Origin: CAZWAP01 sp964632005
GTDB lineage: Bacteria > Planctomycetota > Phycisphaerae > Sedimentisphaerales > Anaerobacaceae
Length of the DNA stretch: 64,000 nt
Assembly (NCBI GenBank): GCA_964632005.1
Contig: CAZWAP010000007.1
Location: 26,089 to 90,088 of the forward strand
Direction: 5' to 3'
Positions 58,723 to 64,000 of the stretch are shown piece after piece. The notes below the pieces were generated by a model, which worked only from the letters and a program-made list of their open reading frames with translations, had not been told where the DNA came from and ran no database searches. Position numbers and translations under genes: made by a program. The stretch's first letter is position 1, and each line of letters opens with the position of its first letter.

Positions 58723-60201
58723 ATGCCCAAGCGATGCATCGGTCTTGATATCGGCCCCGGCTACCTGCGTGCGGTACAGATTACCGCCGCCGCTGAGGGC
58801 TTTCGCATCGACAGGCTCTTTGCCGCCCAGACCCGCCGCGCCACCGACTCGGTCCCCGCCATACTCCGTTCGCTCTTCGAGGAGCACCGCTTCGACAGGC
58901 GCGCCGCGGTCGCTGCCTCTCTGCCGCACGACGCGGTCTTCTTCCGCAACATCCAGGCCGACGAATCCGACCGCGACCGGTTCCGCTGCGAGACTCCACC
59001 CTCCTTTCGAAGCAGCTTTCCCATTCCGCCGGATCGCGTCCTGGCCCTGACCTGTTCGTCCTGTCCCTCCGAGCACCACCCCGGTCCTATCCTCACCGCG
59101 GCCGCTGACCGCGCGAGCCTGGCCGCCTTGCTGGAGACGTTATCCCATGCGCGTATCCGCCCCCGGCTTGTTGACGCCCCCGTCTTCGCCCTGCTATCGA
59201 CGATAGCGGTCAATTACCCGCAAATCGCATCCGGCCGTGCCCTCGTCCTCTACCTGGGCCCATCATTGCTGACTCTGCTGGTTACCGACGAGGCAAGAGC
59301 CCTCATAGTCCGCAATATCCCGGTTCCGCCGGCCTCCGCCACCGCCGTCGATTCAATCGCAGAACTTCTCGCCGACGTAATCACCCACGAAGCCCGAATC
59401 ACCTGGCAAAAGGCCCTGGCCTCGCCGATCGACCAGCACGCCGAGGTGTACCTGGTCGCAGCAGACAGCCGCCACACAAGCCTCGCGCCACTTATCGACC
59501 AGGCCCTTAATTGCAGCACGACGCTCGTGGACCCCGCAGCCGCCCTGATATCCGCCTGCCGGGAAAAACCCGATCCCTCGTACAGCACCGCCATCGGGCT
59601 GGCCCTGCGCCCCCTGGCGCCCGAGCGAACCGCAGGCGTCAACTTCCTGGAAGCCGACAGGGCCGACGCATCTTCAAAACTCAACCTCAAAAAAGAGATT
59701 ATCACCCACTCGGCCCTGGTCGCTGCCATAGCTGTCGTCCTGTTGCTCGGGCTTTTCCTCAGGCTTTCTCGAATGGAGGCCGCCTATGCCGGGCTCAAGA
59801 GCCGAATAAACCAGGTCTTTCAAGCGGCCGTACCCGAGGAAAACAACATCGTAAGTCCCCTTGCCCAGTTGCAGGAGAAACTCGACTCGCTTCGCTCGGA
59901 CCAGCGACTCTTTGCCTCGCTCGCCCCGGCGGTCGGAGCTCCCCTGCAGGTACTGCGGACGCTGACCGCCACCGCACCGGCCCAGGCCAAGGTCGAAATC
60001 GATGACCTCTTGATAGCACCTCAACTGCTCCGTATGACCGGTACCTGCAGCTCCTTCGAAGCCCTTTACCAGTGGCAGCGGGCCCTGCAGAACCAGCCGG
60101 GCTTCGATAGTCTCGAGGTCACGGACATCCAGAAGCTGCCCGACTCCGGCCTTGTCCGCTTCACGATGTCCGTATCGTCGCCAATCGAGGAGCACAGATG
60201 A
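58723..60201 (+). CDS. gspL: T2SS GspL-like (PilM/PilN) protein (operon 2)
   Basis: The protein is 492 aa. The N-terminal actin-like PilM-type domain (CIGLDIGPGYLRAVQI, RRAAVAASLPHDAVFFRNI) is followed by a membrane helix (about residues 330-350, ALVAAIAVVLLLGLFL) and a periplasmic PilN-like domain (VLRTLTATAPAQAKVEIDDL). It recruits GspE to the membrane. ATG 58723 has GGAG eight bases upstream; the frame also opens at 58687. Confidence 0.82.
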   Translation: MPKRCIGLDIGPGYLRAVQITAAAEGFRIDRLFAAQTRRATDSVPAILRSLFEEHRFDRRAAVAASLPHDAVFFRNIQADESDRDRFRCETPPSFRSSFPIPPDRVLALTCSSCPSEHHPGPILTAAADRASLAALLETLSHARIRPRLVDAPVFALLSTIAVNYPQIASGRALVLYLGPSLLTLLVTDEARALIVRNIPVPPASATAVDSIAELLADVITHEARITWQKALASPIDQHAEVYLVAADSRHTSLAPLIDQALNCSTTLVDPAAALISACREKPDPSYSTAIGLALRPLAPERTAGVNFLEADRADASSKLNLKKEIITHSALVAAIAVVLLLGLFLRLSRMEAAYAGLKSRINQVFQAAVPEENNIVSPLAQLQEKLDSLRSDQRLFASLAPAVGAPLQVLRTLTATAPAQAKVEIDDLLIAPQLLRMTGTCSSFEALYQWQRALQNQPGFDSLEVTDIQKLPDSGLVRFTMSVSSPIEEHR

Positions 60202-60743
60202 TACGCTTGACCCGTAGAGAAAAATCGTTGGCCGTCGTCCTGGCCGTCCTTACCGCTGGCTGGTCGTTCTTCGTGATGGTCGTTCAGCCCGCCAACCAGA
60301 GGATCAAGACGCTCGAGCGAGTCATCCCCCAAAAACAGGCCGAGCTCCGCAAGCTCCGCGCAACAGCCCGCGCATACACCACGCTTCGCAGCGACCTTGC
60401 CCGGCTGCACGAGCAGACCGCCTCGCGGGAAGAAGCCGTTGAACTGCTGCCTTTGCTTGAGTCGCTTGTGCGCTCGGCCGGTCTGGAAAAAAATGTCGCC
60501 ACGATGAAACATCGCCTCCTGCCGCTGCGTCCGGGCTACTGCTGGTCCGTCGTCGAGCTGCATCTTGAGGGCCTCACACTCGCCGAGCTTGTTGACTTCC
60601 TCCAGCGGGTCGACTCATCCAACCTCCTCGCTCGAACCAGGACACTCCACATCAAGAAAAGCCGTGCCCAAAAAGGCCTGCTCGATTCGGTCATCGAGAT
60701 TCACAGCCCCAGGCCTTCCGGAAAGACCCTCGCCAGCAAATAG
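60198..60743 (+). CDS. gspM: T2SS GspM-like protein (operon 2)
   Basis: The protein is 181 aa with a membrane segment (about 10-29), a helical linker (VIPQKQAELRKLRATARAY) and a C-terminal ferredoxin-like domain (VVELHLEGLTLAELVDFLQR). The ATGA overlap with GspL and the layout match GspM. It is the last gene of operon 2, which therefore runs C-D-E-F-G-I-J-K-L-M without visible GspH or peptidase GspO. Confidence 0.82.
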   Translation: MIRLTRREKSLAVVLAVLTAGWSFFVMVVQPANQRIKTLERVIPQKQAELRKLRATARAYTTLRSDLARLHEQTASREEAVELLPLLESLVRSAGLEKNVATMKHRLLPLRPGYCWSVVELHLEGLTLAELVDFLQRVDSSNLLARTRTLHIKKSRAQKGLLDSVIEIHSPRPSGKTLASK

Positions 60744-60761
60744 GCCCGGCCCCCACTTCCT

Positions 60762-60780
60762 CAAGCAGCACGCTTGTTTT
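60762..60780 (+). terminator. Terminator of T2SS operon 2
   Basis: CAAGC, a five-base loop and GCTTG, followed by TTTT, begin 19 bp after the GspM stop. The stem is short, so strength is uncertain. Confidence 0.5.
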
Positions 60781-61059
60781 GGCGTTGAGATTTTCCCTCC
60801 TCGACTGTACCATTTCCATTATCGTGTTGCTCGTCTCGAAGACAGACACCTCGCGGAATGCCTCGAGCATATTGCAGAAAAACGCACCGTGGATGTCAAC
60901 CATCACGGACTTGATGGTTCGTTCGGTCGGCAAGTCCGCCGGACAATCACGGCGATCCCTGGCAGACTTAAAGTTGCTATGACGGCATCAAAACTACTCA
61001 AGATAACAATCCACACCACGCTTACCCTTACCCTCTGCCTCCGCACCAGAGAACCACAG

Positions 61060-61299
61060 GGCCTGGTATGCGACCGCAGAAACAACGTCGTGTACAACTG
61101 GGGCGGCTCGGCCGCGGGATACAACGCAGACGGATCCAACGGAATCCAAAGCATCACGAGGATGAACTTCGTCGGCAACTATTACAGGACCGGCCCAGAC
61201 TCAAGGGCAAACCTCATCTTCGCCGAAAGCGCGCCCTCCTCGCAGACCATTGCCACCGCCGGAATACTCGTCGAAAAAATTAAGGACACGCCACCGTAA
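61060..61299 (+). pseudogene. Pectate lyase-like C-terminal remnant
   Basis: One frame reads RRNNVVYNWGGSAAGYNADG, SITRMNFVGNYYRTGPDS and ANLIFAES, the C-terminal part of secreted pectate lyases (PL1-like, RNNVIYNW...NxVGNYY). No signal peptide, N-terminal domain or start codon belongs to it. The 280 bp before it (60781-61059) show no consistent coding frame. It looks like a truncated gene left beside the intact glycoside hydrolase. Confidence 0.65.
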
Positions 61300-61333
61300 T
61301 ATAGTGCTTGGCCCTGTTGAAGCGAGTGGAAAA

Positions 61334-63484
61334 ATGATCCAGAAAAACCTTATTGGCCGTCCGGCTTTATCGCTGCTGTGTATTCCGTCCTTCATTGTGA
61401 TGGTGCTGCTTTCTTGCGCCGTCGCATCCGCCGACCAGCTCATTCCCTTTGTCATCCCGGCAAGGCCCAACCCGGATTCTCCAATCTCCGCTCCCCCCGC
61501 TCAGGCTATTACAAGCGACTCGGACCGCCTGGTTGCCGGCAGCTGGCATTTCTTCCGCAACTCCCAACGCGTCCGTATCTGGGGCGTGAACCTGTCCTTC
61601 GGTGCAAACTTCCCCGCCTATGAAGATGCTCCCCACGTAGCCGCCCGCCTTGCTGCGGCCGGCGTCAACGCTGTCCGCTGTCACCATATGGACTCGGCCC
61701 GCTGGCCCCGAGGTCTCTGGAATGCCAGAGACGGCAAAACCATCGAACCGCAGGCACTCGATAGGCTCGACTACTTCATCGACCAGCTTGCCCGCCGTGG
61801 AATCTACGCAAATATCAACCTCCACGTCGGACGGGCACACAGCAAGTTCCTCGGCCTGCCAGAGCCTAACCGTAAGTACGACAAGATCGTCACTATCTTC
61901 ACCCCCGCTCTCGTCGACGCCCAGAAAGAATACGCCCGCCGCGTTCTCACCCATCCCAACCCCTACCGAAACAACACCCGCTACGCCGACGACCCCGCCA
62001 TCGCATTCGTCGAAATCACCAATGAGAACAGCTTCTTCATGTGGGCCGCGGAGCAGACCCTCCGCACCCTGCCCCACTATTATGCAAAGATCCTTCAGCA
62101 AAAGTTCAACCTCTGGCTCCGTGCCAAATACGGCTCAGACGACAGGCTCCGCAAGGCCTGGGCTCAACGAACCAACCCACCCGGCCGCAGAGTCGGCCTC
62201 CAACCGGGCGAATCCCTCGCCGCCGAAAATATCCCCCTCTTCGCCCCGACCGAAAGCCCCTCACGTACCCTCGACAGAATGAAATTCCTCGCAGAAACCG
62301 AAAAGGCTTATTTCGATGATATGAGAAACTTCATCAAGAACGACCTGGGCTGCAAGGCCCTTGTCACCGGCACGATCGTCTTCGGACCCCTCGGACTCTA
62401 CGCCCAGAGCCATATGGACTACATCGACGCCCACGCATACTGGCAGCATCCCCGCTTCCCGGGCCGGCCCTGGGACCAGAGCAACTGGCTCATCGACCAA
62501 AAACCTATGACCGACCACCCCAACCAGGCCACCCTCTTCCGCCTCGCCGCACAGAGACTCCACCGAAAGCCCTACACCGTCAGTGAGTACAACCACCCCG
62601 CACCACTCGATGCCCAGGCTGAGTGCGTCCCTATGATTGCCTCCTTCGCCGCCGCACAGGACTGGGACGGTATCTGGCTCTACACCTATTCCCACAGCGC
62701 CGACCAGTGGGACCGCCGCTACCTCAACAGCTACTTCGACATCGACACCAACCCCGCCAAGTGGGCCTTTATCCGCTCCGGCGCCGCTATCTTCCGCGAG
62801 GCGGCGATCAACCCGGTTAATTGTTACATCTATACACCCCTCGCCGACCCATCCGCAACCCTCGAGGCGATCGCCGCACTGCACCTGAAATACGATCGCG
62901 ACATGCTCGCCGCCCGTGCCGTGCCTCCAGAAACGATGCTCTCCTGTCAGCTGTTGTGCGATATAACCGGTCGGAACGGCCATTACGACATCATCGGCCC
63001 GGGCGCAACCATAAACTGGCTCACCGAAAACGGCCACGGAATCTACCTCGCCCGCGGACGCCGAGCCTCCGCCTATACCGGCCACGCGCACTTGTTCGAA
63101 AAGGCGACCGGCGGGAAAATCCAGATAGACGGCCCCGAATTCCTCGCACTGACGATTGCCTCCCTCGAGACAAAACCCTGGCAGGCCCTGGACCACAGCA
63201 AGAAAATCCTGATCACTGCGTGCGGCCGATGCGAAAATACCGCTATGAAGTTCTCCACCGACCGCCGCACCGTCGGCACCAACTGGGGCGGCCCGCCCGT
63301 CAGGATAGAGCCGGTCGAAGGAACCATCACACTGCCCGAAGGCCCCTGGGAATGCCACGCCCTGGCCCCGGACGGTATGCCCGCGCAGCAGGTGCCGGTC
63401 TCCCACGACCCGGAAAAAGACATACTGAAGCTCTCAGCCAAGTACAAGACCATCTGGTACCTTCTTCGAAAGGGTAGCTTATGA
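61334..63484 (+). CDS. Secreted clan GH-A-like glycoside hydrolase
   Basis: The protein is 716 aa with a signal peptide (hydrophobic SLLCIPSFIVMVLLSCAVASA). The N-terminal half reads as a TIM barrel: IWGVNLSFGANFP, VNAVRCHHMDSARWPRGLW, then the acid/base motif ITNENS (N230-E231) and nucleophile candidate VSEYNHP (E419), spaced as in clan GH-A. DWDGIWLYTYSHSADQWD follows. The C-terminal 250 aa are beta-rich and may bind carbohydrate. It hydrolyses an unidentified polysaccharide; agarase- or mannanase-like activity is guesswork. ATG 61334 has AGTGGA upstream. The stop overlaps the next gene by ATGA. Confidence 0.8.
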   Translation: MIQKNLIGRPALSLLCIPSFIVMVLLSCAVASADQLIPFVIPARPNPDSPISAPPAQAITSDSDRLVAGSWHFFRNSQRVRIWGVNLSFGANFPAYEDAPHVAARLAAAGVNAVRCHHMDSARWPRGLWNARDGKTIEPQALDRLDYFIDQLARRGIYANINLHVGRAHSKFLGLPEPNRKYDKIVTIFTPALVDAQKEYARRVLTHPNPYRNNTRYADDPAIAFVEITNENSFFMWAAEQTLRTLPHYYAKILQQKFNLWLRAKYGSDDRLRKAWAQRTNPPGRRVGLQPGESLAAENIPLFAPTESPSRTLDRMKFLAETEKAYFDDMRNFIKNDLGCKALVTGTIVFGPLGLYAQSHMDYIDAHAYWQHPRFPGRPWDQSNWLIDQKPMTDHPNQATLFRLAAQRLHRKPYTVSEYNHPAPLDAQAECVPMIASFAAAQDWDGIWLYTYSHSADQWDRRYLNSYFDIDTNPAKWAFIRSGAAIFREAAINPVNCYIYTPLADPSATLEAIAALHLKYDRDMLAARAVPPETMLSCQLLCDITGRNGHYDIIGPGATINWLTENGHGIYLARGRRASAYTGHAHLFEKATGGKIQIDGPEFLALTIASLETKPWQALDHSKKILITACGRCENTAMKFSTDRRTVGTNWGGPPVRIEPVEGTITLPEGPWECHALAPDGMPAQQVPVSHDPEKDILKLSAKYKTIWYLLRKGSL

Positions 63485-64000
63485 AAAATGACGCACCTAC
63501 GAAGATACCGGCAGCGGCCCTGCTCACCCTGACAATACCCGCAATCGCCTTGGCCGCCGCAGCCTCCAAGCCGATGGTTCTTTTCGGCCCCGGCTGGCCT
63601 TTCGACCTTGATACCGTCGTGACCGTTGATTCCAGGGCTACGCTCTCGAAAGCCGGCGCTCTGCGCATAGAGACCGGCCATACCAGACCCTGGCCGGGTA
63701 TCACGCTCAAGGCCCCCGATGGAAAGTGGGATCTCTCCGCGTACAATCGCCTCTGCCTCGATGTCAAAAACCTCGGCACCGAACCTCTAACCCTCAGTTG
63801 CCGCCTTGACAGCCCACATGCCAACGCGACCAGCAATCGTGTAACCGGACGCATCGCCCTTGCCCCCGGGCCGCCGGCACGCTCACAGTGCAGATCTTCC
63901 CAGCACCCTGGAAGCTTTCCAGGGACCTCAAGCTGATCGGTATGCGCGGCTACGAGAGGAGCTTGCTGTACCGCTTTGCAGCGGAGACGGGCCTTAGAGC
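63481..64000 (+). pseudogene. Secreted carbohydrate-active protein, frameshifted and cut by the window end
   Basis: The first frame starts at ATG 63481 in ATGA overlap with the glycoside hydrolase and has a signal peptide (ALLTLTIPAIALAAAASKP). It continues through WDLSAYNRLCLDVKNLGTEP, a beta-sandwich pattern seen at the N-terminus of agarase-like enzymes. At about 63868 (CCCCCGGGCC) the sense moves to the next frame: after ALAPG the text continues AAGTLTVQIFPAPW and KLIGMRGYERSLLYRFAAE to the window end. One missing G would restore the frame, so a draft-sequence error is as likely as a true mutation. Confidence 0.6.

Noticed and set aside
60781..61059. An N-terminal part of the pectate lyase
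   Set aside because: No frame shows lyase motifs or a signal peptide, so only the C-terminal remnant is supported.

Overview
The window looks like a fragment of an anaerobic bacterium of the Planctomycetota, most likely a Phycisphaerae/Sedimentisphaerales-type polysaccharide degrader. This is inferred from the gene content: tandem formylglycine sulfatases, secreted glycoside hydrolase and lyase genes, PEP-CTERM-like anchored proteins, planctomycete-style type II secretion (T2SS) genes, and a large strict-anaerobe oxygen and NO defence set (rubrerythrin, desulfoferrodoxin, rubredoxin, flavo-diiron protein, short hybrid cluster protein). There is no rRNA to settle the identity. Three 100-N runs (8515-8614, 44241-44340, 48250-48349) mark this as a scaffolded draft, and each interrupts a gene.

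Layout. 1-3.8 kb: the end of an MCE/MlaD-type gene and two translationally coupled sulfatases. 4.2-11.0 kb: five overlapping plus-strand genes forming a putative terpenoid operon: a ferredoxin-like protein, a radical SAM enzyme, a DUF116-polyprenyl diphosphate synthase fusion, a gapped prenyltransferase/cyclase-like protein, and a class II terpene cyclase with an intact DxDD motif. This is the most novel system in the window. A tRNA-Ala(CGC), a nitroreductase and a metal-efflux-type permease follow.

12.9-18.8 kb (minus): an Rrf2 regulator, cupin, HD protein, hybrid cluster protein, NrfH/HaoC-like tetraheme cytochrome, octaheme hydroxylamine-oxidoreductase-family cytochrome, and a ferredoxin. 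They stand behind a near-consensus promoter whose -10 overlaps a palindrome. Together they resemble the HaoCA + Hcp route proposed for nitrite ammonification through hydroxylamine. 19.1-21.7 kb holds a DUF2400 protein and an uncharacterised transglutaminase-like protein.

21.9-25.8 kb (minus): an oxidative-stress operon led by a PerR-like Fur protein, followed by rubrerythrin, a small protein, thiol peroxidase, flavo-diiron protein, desulfoferrodoxin and rubredoxin. Between the last two lie decayed ferritin and flavin-reductase remnants. 26.1-29.0 kb: lemA, a DUF3137 gene and a 6-phosphofructokinase behind a consensus promoter.

29.2-42.8 kb (minus) and 49.9-60.7 kb (plus) are two separate, near-complete T2SS operons. 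Between them lie a polysaccharide-export lipoprotein and a membrane protein (both cut by a gap), an array of PEP-CTERM-like genes with a duplicated junction and a collapsed mini-gene, and an unknown membrane protein. 60.8-64 kb holds a pectate-lyase remnant, a secreted clan GH-A glycoside hydrolase, and a frameshifted gene running off the window. In outline, the window combines export of degradative enzymes and cell-surface proteins, polysaccharide catabolism, anaerobic nitrogen-oxide and oxygen detoxification, and an unexplored terpenoid pathway.
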